Shown one piece after another: positions 1 through 8,627 of a stretch of 53,141 nucleotides of DNA. The DNA is from Planctomycetota bacterium. GTDB taxonomy: Bacteria > Planctomycetota > Planctomycetia > Pirellulales > UBA1268. Where the stretch lies: NCBI GenBank assembly GCA_029978905.1, contig JAPOIM010000023.1, positions 1 to 53,141 on the forward strand, in the 5' to 3' direction. The notes under the pieces are model-generated. The model did not search any database. It saw only the letters and a program-made list of their open reading frames with translations, and was not told the origin of the DNA. The stretch's first letter is position 1. The number at the start of each line of letters is the position of its first letter. Position numbers and translations under genes: made by a program.

Positions 1-339
1 GGGGCGATTGGCCTTCCTGCAGGCGACTTCGGCATGCTCTACCTCGCCGCAGCCGCCGCCAACGGGAGCCAGGAAAACCAACAGTTCACGCTCCACTTCA
101 GCGACGGCTCCCAGGAAACCTGGACACAGTCACTCAGCGACTGGTGCAGTTACGAAAGTTTTGAAGGCCAAACGGTGCTGAGCACCCAATCAAACTGGGT
201 CGATCAGGTGGGCAACGTGCGGAGCCAGACCAACCGCGTCTACGGCTACGCCTACCAGCTGCCCGCAGGGAAGACGCTGACCTCCATCACCCTTCCCAAC
301 AACCACAACGTCGGCATCCTGGCGATCACACTTTCCTAG
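1..339 (+). CDS. C-terminal end of a probably exported protein (5' end outside window)
   Basis: The reading frame is open from the first base and ends at a TAG, so only about 112 C-terminal residues are visible. They form a beta-rich module with the motifs FSDGSQETWTQSLSDW, VYGYAYQLPAG and the terminal ITLPNNHNVGILAITL. From memory, this kind of end occurs as an accessory domain at the C-terminus of secreted hydrolases such as glycosidases and phosphoesterases. That link is a resemblance I could not test. The module ends naturally at the stop, so the 3' end looks intact. The catalytic part, if there is one, lies upstream of the window. Confidence 0.6.
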   Translation, partial: GAIGLPAGDFGMLYLAAAAANGSQENQQFTLHFSDGSQETWTQSLSDWCSYESFEGQTVLSTQSNWVDQVGNVRSQTNRVYGYAYQLPAGKTLTSITLPNNHNVGILAITLS

Positions 340-543
340 CACAGCGTGTGCCTGCCCACCGGCGTCTCCCGGGGAATGCCTAAACAGCTCGCCCGCGCGT
401 CTGGTCACTCGTCTTCCATCTTCAGAGTTCTGCCGATGCCCCTGCTCTTCCATCGCCACCGCAGCCGTTTCACACCCCCAGCACGCACGCGACGCGCCCG
501 CCCGGCAACCGTCGGCATCACTCCCGAACGACTCTAGCAGCGG
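340..543. other. Intergenic stretch between two genes in the same frame
   Basis: The same frame stays open here apart from TAG codons at 337-339 and 535-537. The hypothetical 63-residue product starting at 346 is Arg/Pro-rich and resembles no protein or signal peptide I know. I see no clear promoter, ribosome-binding site or hairpin, and treat the stretch as non-coding. Confidence 0.4.
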
Positions 544-2982
544 ATGGCCCTCGCTGCCGATAGCGCGATCACGCCAGTCCTCGACACCTCCACGAGCGTG
601 TTTGTGGGGGAGTCGTTGATCGGGCCAAGCCCCGTGGTGTTTGGGAAGAGCGAGATCGTTGGCAACGACGTGACGGGCTTCGTGGTCACCGATGTGCCTG
701 AGGGATCGGTTGTCGAGAAGTGGAACCCGGCCTCCGGCACGTGGGTCGACGTCTCCACCGAGCCCACGAGTGCGAATCCCTTGGAGTTGATGCAACTCCT
801 TGCCAATCGCGTGATCGAGCAGGGCGACCAACTGCGATGGATCCCAGCGGCCGGCACACCCGGCCCTGTCGCGAAGGCATTCGAAGTCATCGGCTGGGAC
901 GACGGCACACCGCCGACGCCACCCGACCCAAGCGTCGTGCCGAGTGTGGTGCAAAACCTCGCTGCCACTCCAACGGGCATCGGCACGCTCACCCTCTCTT
1001 GGGAGCCGCCTGCCACTGGTAGTCCCACCGCCTACACAGTCACCACCACCACGCTGGCCGGCATTGGAACGGCAACACCAGTGGCCACGACGACGATCCT
1101 GGTGACCACCGAAACGTCGCTGACCCCTCCGAGCGTCGTTGCCGAAGAGTCCTATTCCTTCATCGTCACCGCGACCAATAGCGCAGGCACAAGTCCTTCG
1201 GCCACCGCCACGTTCGGGCCTGTGGTGAGCATCGCCTCACAGCCGCTCGCCCTCCAGGCTGTTGTTGCGACAGGCACGGGAGAAGTCAGCCTCTCCTGGC
1301 AGCCGCCCTTCGACGACGGCGGCTCACCCGCCGCGTATTACACCGCCACGGTCTACCAGGCAGGCTTCGAACAAACGGTCACCACCGACACCACGTCCGC
1401 CACGTTCACGGGCCTTGGCACAGGCGACGCCCCCCTGCTCTTTCGCGTGCGCGCGACCACCTTCGCAGGCACGGGCCTCCCCGCGTCACTCGCCACGTCA
1501 GCCGACGGCACGCCACTCTCCCTGCCACCGAGCAATCCCTTCATGGGGCTGGAGGGCACCTCCACGATGCACGCCAACGCGTCGAGTTCCGATGCCACGG
1601 TCTTTACCGGGCCGGGAACCGAGGACCTGGAGTATGTGGTCAACTTCGATCTCAATGCCACGATGCCATCGGTGCTCATGACCGAGAACGGCGGACTTGT
1701 GTGCGTGGGTGTCAGCACGGCAATCGCGACAGCCCAAACGCCATTCGTGATGCTCCTTTCGCCAAAGACGCTTGAGGTGCTTGATAAGGTCAAACTCATC
1801 AAGCCTCAGTCCGGCAACCTTGCAGGCGGCCTCTACAACTACATCGACCACGAAAACCGCCTCGTGCTCGTGAACGCCAACGGCGAGATGCAGTGGTATG
1901 CCAACGACTACGATCGCGCGACCGACACCGGAAAACTGATGCTTGTCAAACGCGTTGACATCGGCCAGCCGATGGTGGTGGGGCTCGTGCCCGACTACGA
2001 AGGCCGCATCTGGTTTGCCACGCAGGGCTCACTGGACGCAAGCCAAACCGCTGCCGTGATGGGCTACTACGATCCGCAGACCAGAGCCCTCGAAACTTAC
2101 AACCTGCCGGCAGGCGAGATGGTGGCCAACAGCATCTCATCGTCGCCAGCAGGGGTGGCTGTGGCGACAACGACTGCGGTTTCACTGTTTCGGGCTGCTT
2201 CCGACGGCTCGATCGAGCAGGTCTGGCGCGAGGTCTACGAAAACAGCGGCGACCGCAAGCCGGGCCAACTCAGCCCCGGCACCGGTTCCACGCCCGTCTT
2301 CTTTGGCCCAGACTTGGGCTACGAGTTTCTCGTCATCACCGACAACGCCACCGCTCCTGGCACCAACAACGAAACCCCCGCCGAACACGTCAACGTCTAC
2401 AGCGTCGATGACGGCACCCTCGTCGCGCAAACGACGTTCCTGAGCGCAACCAATGCTGGCACCGAGAACGCCCCGATTGCCGTGGGAACGCGCGTCTTCA
2501 TACCGAGCACCTTCGGTTACTGGTATCCGCCGCCATCGCAAACACCGAGCACGTCCGTACCAACGCTCGCTAATGCCCCGTTTGCCGGTGGCTTCCAGGG
2601 GATGACTATCAGCCAAGATGGCAGCAGCCTCGCCACCAACTGGACAGGCAGTTCCGTGCCCTCGTCCGCCCTGCCCAGGCTCTCGCTTACCGACAACCTG
2701 ATCTACACGATCATCGTCAACACCTCAACGACAGGCCAAGGACGGACACTCCAAACGACGGTCACGTACTCCTTTGCTGCGGTCGATGCCGACACGGGCG
2801 AGATCGTGGGCACACCGCTGGAAGTCGGCTCCAACACGTTCTCCGGCACGTCCCCCAACTACGCCAACCTCAGCAGCTACACCTGGAACACGCTGCAAAT
2901 GACGGGCGTGATCAGCCCCTCGGGCGTGTTCTATCAAGGCACCGCCGGCGGCATCTTCCTCGTGCGTCGGGCAACGCCTTAG
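544..2982 (+). CDS. Fibronectin type III domain protein with propeller-like C-terminal half
   Basis: An 812-residue protein. Residues 1-125 form a beta-rich domain with GFVVTDVPEGS and GDQLRWIP. Two fibronectin type III repeats follow: about 131-222 (LTLSWEPP, SYSFIVTATNSAGTS) and about 228-322 (VSLSWQPP, LLFRVRATTFAGTG). Residues 325-812 carry repeated short beta blades such as GRIWFATQGSL, ALETYNLPAG and GTRVFIPSTFGY, suggesting a propeller-like fold. FN3 domains usually belong to extracellular adhesion or carbohydrate-active proteins, yet no signal peptide is visible at the first ATG, and an in-frame TAG nine bases upstream blocks extension. There is also no clear Shine-Dalgarno sequence. 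Either export is non-classical, or the N-terminus has been lost. The function is unknown. Confidence 0.8.
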   Translation: MALAADSAITPVLDTSTSVFVGESLIGPSPVVFGKSEIVGNDVTGFVVTDVPEGSVVEKWNPASGTWVDVSTEPTSANPLELMQLLANRVIEQGDQLRWIPAAGTPGPVAKAFEVIGWDDGTPPTPPDPSVVPSVVQNLAATPTGIGTLTLSWEPPATGSPTAYTVTTTTLAGIGTATPVATTTILVTTETSLTPPSVVAEESYSFIVTATNSAGTSPSATATFGPVVSIASQPLALQAVVATGTGEVSLSWQPPFDDGGSPAAYYTATVYQAGFEQTVTTDTTSATFTGLGTGDAPLLFRVRATTFAGTGLPASLATSADGTPLSLPPSNPFMGLEGTSTMHANASSSDATVFTGPGTEDLEYVVNFDLNATMPSVLMTENGGLVCVGVSTAIATAQTPFVMLLSPKTLEVLDKVKLIKPQSGNLAGGLYNYIDHENRLVLVNANGEMQWYANDYDRATDTGKLMLVKRVDIGQPMVVGLVPDYEGRIWFATQGSLDASQTAAVMGYYDPQTRALETYNLPAGEMVANSISSSPAGVAVATTTAVSLFRAASDGSIEQVWREVYENSGDRKPGQLSPGTGSTPVFFGPDLGYEFLVITDNATAPGTNNETPAEHVNVYSVDDGTLVAQTTFLSATNAGTENAPIAVGTRVFIPSTFGYWYPPPSQTPSTSVPTLANAPFAGGFQGMTISQDGSSLATNWTGSSVPSSALPRLSLTDNLIYTIIVNTSTTGQGRTLQTTVTYSFAAVDADTGEIVGTPLEVGSNTFSGTSPNYANLSSYTWNTLQMTGVISPSGVFYQGTAGGIFLVRRATP

Positions 2983-3158
2983 CACCTACGAACGCGTCGC
3001 TCGCCGAACCGCACGCCTCGCAGGTTCTCAAAGCGTCGTGCCGGGGGTACGTTGATGACGCGGCGGGAACAGATGAGACAGGGGGCTCATGGCTCCCTTG
3101 AGTGCTGCGCCTCGCAGTGCTTCGCCGTGAATGTCCGTAGTTCCAAGCAGGAAGCATC

Positions 3159-4490
3159 ATGCCTTCTTTTTCACGCCGAGCACTGCTCAACCGTTCGCTC
3201 TACGCTGGCCTCTTCTCAGGGCTCTCTGCCAAGAGTTACCGCAGCACCTTCGCTGCCGAGGCTCCCAGCGAACGGGTCCGCGTGGGGATGATCGGCGTGG
3301 GCAACCAGGGCGGCCCCCGCAACAACATGCGGTACTTCCTCAACCACATCGAATCGATGTGCGACCTGGATGCGAAGCACCTCGCGGAAGCCGACGCCTT
3401 CCTCAAGAAGGAAGCCAACCACTCGGCCACCCTCACCGACGACTACCGCCGTCTCCTCGACGACAAAGACCTCGACGCCGTCGTGGTCACCGTGCCCGAC
3501 CAGTGGCATGCCCTGATGTCGATCGAAGCCTGTCAGGCTGGCAAAGACGTCTACTGCGAAAAGCCGCTCACGCTCGTGATCGGCGAAGGGAAGCCGATGA
3601 TCGAGGCGGCCCGAAAGCACGGCCGAGTGGTGCAAACCGGCACGATGCAGCGAAGCGGCCTCGAGTTTCAGTTTGCGACTGACCTCGTGCAGCGAGGACA
3701 GCTTGGCAAGGTCACCAAGGTCAACGTCACCCTGCCCGGCCCCAACTGGATCGATCGAGCCGGCTCCCCCGTGCCCGACGCAGCGCCACCCGAGGGCTTT
3801 GACTTCGATCGCTGGCTCGGCCCGGCGCCGCTGCGTCCCTACAACGTCAACCGCGTGCACTATCTGTTCCGCTTTTTCTGGGACTACAGCGGTGGCCAGC
3901 AGACCAACTTCGGCGCCCATCACCTCGACATCGCCCAGTGGGGCCTTGGCATGGATGAGAGCGGGCCGGTGAGCGTTGAAGGCTCGGCCGTGTTCCAGCC
4001 CGAGGGATGGTATGAAACGCCTGACCGCACCGACATCACCTACACCTACGCAAGCGGCGTGGTGATGAACTGCCGCCAAGTCCCGGGGGCTTCCAGCAAA
4101 GAACAGGGCACCGAGTTTATCGGTGAGGAAGGGTCGCTCTTTGTGTGGCGAGGGGGCGTGCGAGTGAGTTCGCCAGCGGTGCTCGAGGGCGTCGAGGTGC
4201 CAGCCCCGCTCTCGCTCGAAGGCAACGTGGCGAGCCTCCCCTCTTCTGAGAGCCGAACCGCCAACTACGCCCACATCAACAACTTCCTCGAGTGCGTGAA
4301 AACGCGGGGCACGCCAGCGGCCGACATCAGCATCGGCCACCGCAGCGCCACCGTCTGCCACCTTGGCAACATCGCCGTCCGCACTGGCAAGAAGATTCAC
4401 TGGGATCCCAAGACCGAATCAATCGTGGGCGACGACGAAACAGCCCGCTGGCTCACCAAGGAATACCGCAAGCCCTACACGCTCTCCTAA
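3159..4490 (+). CDS. Gfo/Idh/MocA family oxidoreductase, Tat-exported
   Basis: A 443-residue NAD(P)-dependent sugar oxidoreductase of the Gfo/Idh/MocA family. Residues 1-34 look like a Tat signal (SRRALL, then a hydrophobic stretch ending AAEA). The Rossmann fold begins with VRVGMIGVGNQGG, and the family signature EKPLTL follows DAVVVTVPDQWHA. The C-terminal half has the usual dimerisation beta sheet with GAHHLDIAQWGLG. AGGAAG lies just upstream of the ATG and supports this start. Planctomycetes carry many Tat-exported members next to sulfatases, as here (the next plus-strand gene is a sulfatase). A role in periplasmic sugar conversion is inferred; the substrate cannot be read from sequence. 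Confidence 0.92.
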   Translation: MPSFSRRALLNRSLYAGLFSGLSAKSYRSTFAAEAPSERVRVGMIGVGNQGGPRNNMRYFLNHIESMCDLDAKHLAEADAFLKKEANHSATLTDDYRRLLDDKDLDAVVVTVPDQWHALMSIEACQAGKDVYCEKPLTLVIGEGKPMIEAARKHGRVVQTGTMQRSGLEFQFATDLVQRGQLGKVTKVNVTLPGPNWIDRAGSPVPDAAPPEGFDFDRWLGPAPLRPYNVNRVHYLFRFFWDYSGGQQTNFGAHHLDIAQWGLGMDESGPVSVEGSAVFQPEGWYETPDRTDITYTYASGVVMNCRQVPGASSKEQGTEFIGEEGSLFVWRGGVRVSSPAVLEGVEVPAPLSLEGNVASLPSSESRTANYAHINNFLECVKTRGTPAADISIGHRSATVCHLGNIAVRTGKKIHWDPKTESIVGDDETARWLTKEYRKPYTLS

Positions 4491-4507
4491 GAAGCGAGGA
4501 CGACGGC

Positions 4508-4816
4508 TCACGCGAAGTGGCAGATGTAGTCGAGCAGCGCCGTCACCTCGATATCGAAACTCGAGTTGCCTGGCACGTCGAACTGCTCGCCGGCTTTCAC
4601 CTCAAGCCAAGACTCTTGATCGCCGATCCGCACGCGGCAGGCGCCCTGCGTGATCTCCATGACCTCAGGAGTCTGTGTGTTGAACCGGTAGGTGCCAGGC
4701 AGCATGACGCCTAAGGTTTTCGACGCACCGTCGCTGGTGACGATGGATCGGCTGGTGACACGGCCGTCGTGGTAGACGTTGGCCTTCTTCGTGATCGTGG
4801 CGTTGGCAAATGACAT
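4508..4816 (-). CDS. ppnP: Pyrimidine/purine nucleoside phosphorylase PpnP (DUF1255)
   Basis: A 102-residue single-domain cupin that matches the PpnP/YaiE family over its full length, with NVYHDGRVTSRS, LGVMLPGTYRF, GEQFDVPGNSSF and the terminal LDYICHF. Family members split several nucleosides with phosphate to the free base and ribose-1-phosphate in the cytoplasm. The length equals the family norm. The gene stands alone on the minus strand between two exported-protein genes on the plus strand, so it is probably a monocistronic unit. Confidence 0.92.
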   Translation of the reverse strand: MSFANATITKKANVYHDGRVTSRSIVTSDGASKTLGVMLPGTYRFNTQTPEVMEITQGACRVRIGDQESWLEVKAGEQFDVPGNSSFDIEVTALLDYICHFA

Positions 4817-4959
4817 GGCGTGATTCGGAGGAGTAGGCTGACAGGAATTGCTCCGTCGGAAACTATCGCCCCTTCAAAACAAAGTCAAAACACCTGCTTC
4901 GCTGCGGCGTTCCACATCAACCCGCGTCTGCGAACCGCCCACCGATGAAGGAAATCTCC

Positions 4960-6954
4960 ATGCGATTCCGCCCTGCCCTGCTCTTCGCTATCGCCGTCTC
5001 TGCGGTCACGATCTTCGGCACGGCCTCCCAGTTGCGTGCTGATCAACCACGCCCCAACGTGCTCTTCATCCTGGCCGACGACCTTGGCTGGAGTGACACC
5101 ACGCTCTTCGGCACGACCACCTTCTACAAGACGCCCAACATCGAACGGCTTGCCGCCCGCGGCATGACATTCACCAGGGCCTATTCCGCAAGCCCGCTCT
5201 GCTCGCCCACCCGCGCGAGCATCCTTACCGGCCTCAGCCCGGCTCGGCACGGGATCACCTCGCCCAACTGCCATCAGCCCGAGGTGGTGCTCACGGCCGC
5301 AGCCACCGAGCGTGGCCCGTCCAACCGCTTCTCTACGATCCCGCGGTCCGTTTCCCGACTCGACACCCACTACCACACGCTTGCCGAGGCGCTGCACGAC
5401 CACGGCTATGCCACTGGCCACTTCGGCAAATGGCACCTCGGCGCCGAGCCCTACTCGCCCCTGCAGCATGGGTTCAATGTCGACGTACCACACCATCCCG
5501 GCCCCGGCCCAGCTGGGAGCTACGTGGCGCCGTGGAAGTTTGCCGACTTTGATCCCGACCCGGACACACCCGACGAACACCTCGAAGACCGCATGGCCAA
5601 GGAGGCCGTCGCTTTTCTCGAGCAGCACCGCGACGAGCCGTTCTTCCTCAACTACTGGATGTTCAGCGTGCACGCCCCCTTCGACGCAAAGCCCGCCCTA
5701 ATCGATGCCTACCGCGAGACCGTCGATCCCACGAGCCCCCAGCGAAGCCCTACCTACGCTGCCATGATTGAAAGCATGGACGATGCGATCGGCACCCTGC
5801 TCGACGCGCTTGATCGGCTCGACCTCGCCGACAACACAATCGTGATCTTCGCCTCCGATAACGGCGGCAACATGTACAACGAAGTCGACGGTACCACGCC
5901 CACGAGCAATGCCCCGCTGCGAGGCGGGAAGGCGACGGTGTATGAAGGGGGCATTCGTGGGCCAGCGATCGTGGTGCAGCCCGGCGTGACGAAGCCCGGC
6001 TCGCGGAGCGACCAACCGATCCAGAGCTGCGACTACTACCCCACCCTGCTCGAGATGCTCGCCCTGCCACCTCAGCCTGGCCAAGAGTTTGACGGGATCA
6101 GCATCGCGCCGGCCCTGCGCGGGGAGCCTCTGCCACGCGACGCGATCTTCACGTACTTTCCGCACAACCCGAGCGTGCCCGACTGGCTGCCCCCGTCGGC
6201 CTGCGTGCACCGCGGTGATTGGAAGTTGATCCGCATCTTCTACGGTGGCGAAACCGGCGAGCACCGCTACAAACTCTTCAACCTGCGACAGGATCCCGGC
6301 GAAACGCAGAATCTCGCGGAGGCGTTTCCCCAGCGGGTGCAGGACCTCGACGCCCTGCTTGAGCAGCACCTCGCAAGCACGCACGCGGTGCTGCCTCTGC
6401 CAAACCCCGACTACGTGCCTGGCACGTACGACCTCTCCAAGGAAGGCCAGTCCGTCCCTAAGAAAACCGGGAAGTCGCCTCAGAAATCACCCCGCCACGC
6501 CCCACCGGTCGCTGGCTGGCAAGCAGGCGGAACCTGCACGCTCGCGCTCGGCGAAGACGGCCTCCTGGTCACGAGCACCGGCGGCGATCCTCACCTCAGT
6601 TTCACGCTCCCCCAGCCACTGGCCGCTGCCCCAATGACGCTCCACGTGAGCATGCGGTCCACCTCATCGGGCACCGGCCAGGCATTCTGGAAAGTGCCGG
6701 GCATTCCGTTCGCCGCCGCTCGCAGCGTGCCAATCGAAGTGATGCACGACGGCACCCCGCACGCGTACGCACTGGCACTCACTCCCAAAGAAGCCGTTGA
6801 AGCGATCCGCCTCGATCCCTCGCGCGGGCCTGGCACAATCGAGATCACCAACGTGCGACTGACCGACGCCGCCGGCGCCACGCTCTTTGCCTGGAAGAGT
6901 TCGAGCCACCAATCAAACGACGGCACGAAGCCCAAGCGGACATCACGACGGTGA
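4960..6954 (+). CDS. Exported arylsulfatase-type sulfatase
   Basis: A 664-residue sulfatase. I chose the second ATG because AAGGAA sits six bases before it and the product then begins with a clean signal peptide ending [17 protein letters not shown] supplies the first metal-binding aspartates. C81 in CSPTR is the cysteine converted to formylglycine by a sulfatase-maturating enzyme. GKWHLG, SVHAPFD and FASDNGG complete the active site. Residues from about 490 onward form an extra beta-sandwich domain after a Lys/Pro-rich linker; its role is unknown. Sulfate-ester removal from algal or host polysaccharides is the typical use in planctomycetes. It converges on the SGNH hydrolase remnant only 12 bases downstream. 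Confidence 0.94.
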   Translation: MRFRPALLFAIAVSAVTIFGTASQLRADQPRPNVLFILADDLGWSDTTLFGTTTFYKTPNIERLAARGMTFTRAYSASPLCSPTRASILTGLSPARHGITSPNCHQPEVVLTAAATERGPSNRFSTIPRSVSRLDTHYHTLAEALHDHGYATGHFGKWHLGAEPYSPLQHGFNVDVPHHPGPGPAGSYVAPWKFADFDPDPDTPDEHLEDRMAKEAVAFLEQHRDEPFFLNYWMFSVHAPFDAKPALIDAYRETVDPTSPQRSPTYAAMIESMDDAIGTLLDALDRLDLADNTIVIFASDNGGNMYNEVDGTTPTSNAPLRGGKATVYEGGIRGPAIVVQPGVTKPGSRSDQPIQSCDYYPTLLEMLALPPQPGQEFDGISIAPALRGEPLPRDAIFTYFPHNPSVPDWLPPSACVHRGDWKLIRIFYGGETGEHRYKLFNLRQDPGETQNLAEAFPQRVQDLDALLEQHLASTHAVLPLPNPDYVPGTYDLSKEGQSVPKKTGKSPQKSPRHAPPVAGWQAGGTCTLALGEDGLLVTSTGGDPHLSFTLPQPLAAAPMTLHVSMRSTSSGTGQAFWKVPGIPFAAARSVPIEVMHDGTPHAYALALTPKEAVEAIRLDPSRGPGTIEITNVRLTDAAGATLFAWKSSSHQSNDGTKPKRTSRR

Positions 6955-6966
6955 GCCGCACAGTCA

Positions 6967-7119
6967 TCACGGCGCTACCGCAGGATCGCCGAGCAGCGTC
7001 GTGATCACCTGGGCATACACGCGGTGGCCAAAGTCGTTGGGATGGTTGACGCCATTGCCCGTCTGATCCCAGTCGTGCTTGCGTTCCAAAAATCCCTCCC
7101 AGATCGTCGTCAGGTCAGC
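6967..7119 (-). pseudogene. Detached 3' end of the SGNH hydrolase gene
   Basis: This encodes about 50 residues identical, over most of their length, to the end of the intact SGNH hydrolase at 8628-9809 (from ADLTTIWEGF through ITTLLGD), then a different tail, PAVAP, and a stop. No start, catalytic serine or upstream domain is present. Because the remnant lies 12 bases from the convergent sulfatase gene, I infer that it is the ancestral 3' end, displaced when the AbiE-type segment was inserted. The open frame continues upstream to 7185, but that part overlaps an inverted repeat and looks non-coding. Confidence 0.75.
6986..7119. repeat. 134-bp direct repeat, copy 1
   Basis: Identical base for base to 8680-8813, in the same orientation, 1694 bp apart. 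The flanking bases differ on both sides. It corresponds to the 3'-terminal coding part of the SGNH hydrolase. Confidence 0.97.
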
Positions 7120-7141
7120 CGCGCCGAGCGTGACGATGCCG

Positions 7142-7161
7142 GTGCCGTGGTTCCACGGCAC
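7142..7161. promoter_or_regulatory. Inverted repeat, candidate AbiE operator
   Basis: Perfect 9-bp arms, GTGCCGTGG and CCACGGCAC, separated by TT. It lies inside the inserted segment, before an AT-rich stretch (7165-7200) and the toxin gene. AbiEi-type antitoxins are known to bind inverted repeats in their own promoters, so an operator is plausible. A transcript hairpin is the alternative. Confidence 0.5.
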
Positions 7162-7227
7162 GACCATTCTTGCGTAACAAATCAAAGCATATTAGTTTTG
7201 ATGTGTTGCACAAACAGAGAGCCTGCC

Positions 7228-8016
7228 GTGGTGGATCGAGACGCGATCTCCGAAAAACTTCAGAGGATGGTTGCCGCCTTAGTGGCCACGCAGCCGGCGG
7301 GGGCCGGATTGTGTCTCGTGGGTGGCTTCCGGTATCGCATGCTCGACCGCGGCCCCAGGCGGTCGGTGGACATCGACTTTCACTGGCACGGTGATCTGGT
7401 GGCCAAACAGCGCGAGCTGATCGAGCTGTTTGGGAGACGCCTCCTGCCTGAGGTCCGTCGACTCCACGATCTCGACGGGTCTGTGGCTCCCGGAACATTG
7501 CTGGACGAATCGGGCGCGGTGGCGGTGGTGGAGCTTGCCTTCTGGAAGCTGGGCTCCGATCTCGGCCGTATCGAAATCCCCGTTGACGTGACGCGACTTG
7601 AAGTTGCCGACTCACCCATCGCGCGGACTGCCGATGGCGTGGTGTACCGCACGCTGTCGGACGCCGACATGCTGGAATCGAAAGTGATCGCGATTCTCAG
7701 CCGGCCGTTTCTCGAGCATCGAGACCTACTCGATCTTTTTCTGTTCTCCAGCCATGCACCCGGCGAGATGCGGGGAAGGGTCGGCAAGAAACTGCAACGT
7801 CGCGGCGTTGGCGTGGATGTTGTCGAGCGGCGTTTGCAGGACCTGAGAGACTCGGCGGACCGACATGCCAAGGCGATCGATGCGCTCATTCGTGAGCAGG
7901 TTGACCCAACAACGGCGTCGGTCCTGGCCGACACCGGCGGTGGCCGGGCGGTTCTTGAAAGCGCCCTCCAGCTGCTCACCCGCGTTTGTGGCGATGAAGA
8001 AGCGGGGGCATCGTGA
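7228..8016 (+). CDS. AbiEii-type nucleotidyltransferase toxin
   Basis: A 262-residue protein of the AbiEii/MenT-like nucleotidyltransferase superfamily. The GS-type core is CLVGGFRYRML followed by RRSVDIDF, which supplies the two metal-binding aspartates. YRTLSDADMLESKVIA and EHRDLLDLFLF match the later part of the family. Such toxins block growth by transferring nucleotides, for some members to tRNA 3' ends. I chose the GTG with CAGAGAG eight bases upstream; an in-frame ATG at 7201 would add nine residues. The usual GG(S/T) is GGF here. The stop overlaps the next gene as GTGA, so the two are translationally coupled. The toxin comes first, the reverse of classical abiEi-abiEii. Confidence 0.8.
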   Translation: MVDRDAISEKLQRMVAALVATQPAGAGLCLVGGFRYRMLDRGPRRSVDIDFHWHGDLVAKQRELIELFGRRLLPEVRRLHDLDGSVAPGTLLDESGAVAVVELAFWKLGSDLGRIEIPVDVTRLEVADSPIARTADGVVYRTLSDADMLESKVIAILSRPFLEHRDLLDLFLFSSHAPGEMRGRVGKKLQRRGVGVDVVERRLQDLRDSADRHAKAIDALIREQVDPTTASVLADTGGGRAVLESALQLLTRVCGDEEAGAS

Positions 8017-8603
8017 AAGCACTCGCGTGGGTTCGCTATCTCAACGAGCAGCGAGACCGTTATGGCAAGACGCTCTTTACCGTCACAGAGATGGCGAATG
8101 TCGCGGGAGCTTCGTCCACGGTGATGAATGTTGAGCTCGGCAGGCTTGTGAAGCAGGGCGTTGTGCGACGCTGGGCGACCGGGCTCTATGGACTGCCGAC
8201 TGGGGTGACTCCGGCCTCCCTGGCGACAGCGATCGACTCCACGGCGTACGTGACAGCCGCGTGGGCGCTGGCCCAGTATGGATACATCACGCAACAGCCG
8301 CGTGAGATCGACTGCTTCACGCGGCGACGGCACAACCGATCGCGACGGCGGGCGAGTGCTCTGGGGGCGTTTGTTTTTGTGACGGTGAGTCCTCGTGTCT
8401 ACGCGGCACCTGCAGAGGGAGGCATGGCGACCCCGGAGCAGGCGTTCTGCGATTTGTTCTACGTCATGCGTCGACGAGGTCTTGATCCTCAAACCTTGTA
8501 CACGTTTCGAAAACTCGATCAGTTGTCCTTTGAAGAAGGCCTTTTTGCCCGCTATCCACAGACGGTGCAACGAGCCATTGCCCGGATGGTCCCGCGTTCC
8601 TGA
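8013..8603 (+). CDS. AbiEi-type antitoxin / transcriptional regulator
   Basis: A 196-residue protein. Residues 1-70 form a winged helix (FTVTEMANVAGASSTVMNVELGRLVKQGVVRRWATGLYGLP), as in the N-terminal domain of AbiEi antitoxins. The rest holds TPEQAFCDLFYVMRRRGLDP, typical of the C-terminal domain that neutralises the toxin. AGCGGGGG precedes the GTG start, which overlaps the toxin stop by 4 nt. The family represses its own operon and counters the toxin without stable complex formation (type IV). The assignment rests on domain pattern and on the partner gene. Confidence 0.78.
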   Translation: MKALAWVRYLNEQRDRYGKTLFTVTEMANVAGASSTVMNVELGRLVKQGVVRRWATGLYGLPTGVTPASLATAIDSTAYVTAAWALAQYGYITQQPREIDCFTRRRHNRSRRRASALGAFVFVTVSPRVYAAPAEGGMATPEQAFCDLFYVMRRRGLDPQTLYTFRKLDQLSFEEGLFARYPQTVQRAIARMVPRS

Positions 8604-8627
8604 AGGCGTCCGGGAGTCATCTCGCGA

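Noticed and set aside
1..2982. One large gene read through two TAG codons
   Set aside because: Three consecutive segments share a frame split by TAGs at 337 and 535, but the first ends with a natural domain end and the middle segment is not protein-like.
7120..7185. An N-terminal extension of the SGNH remnant
   Set aside because: The frame is open, but the stretch contains a perfect 9-bp inverted repeat and an AT-rich promoter-like segment and does not match the intact gene.
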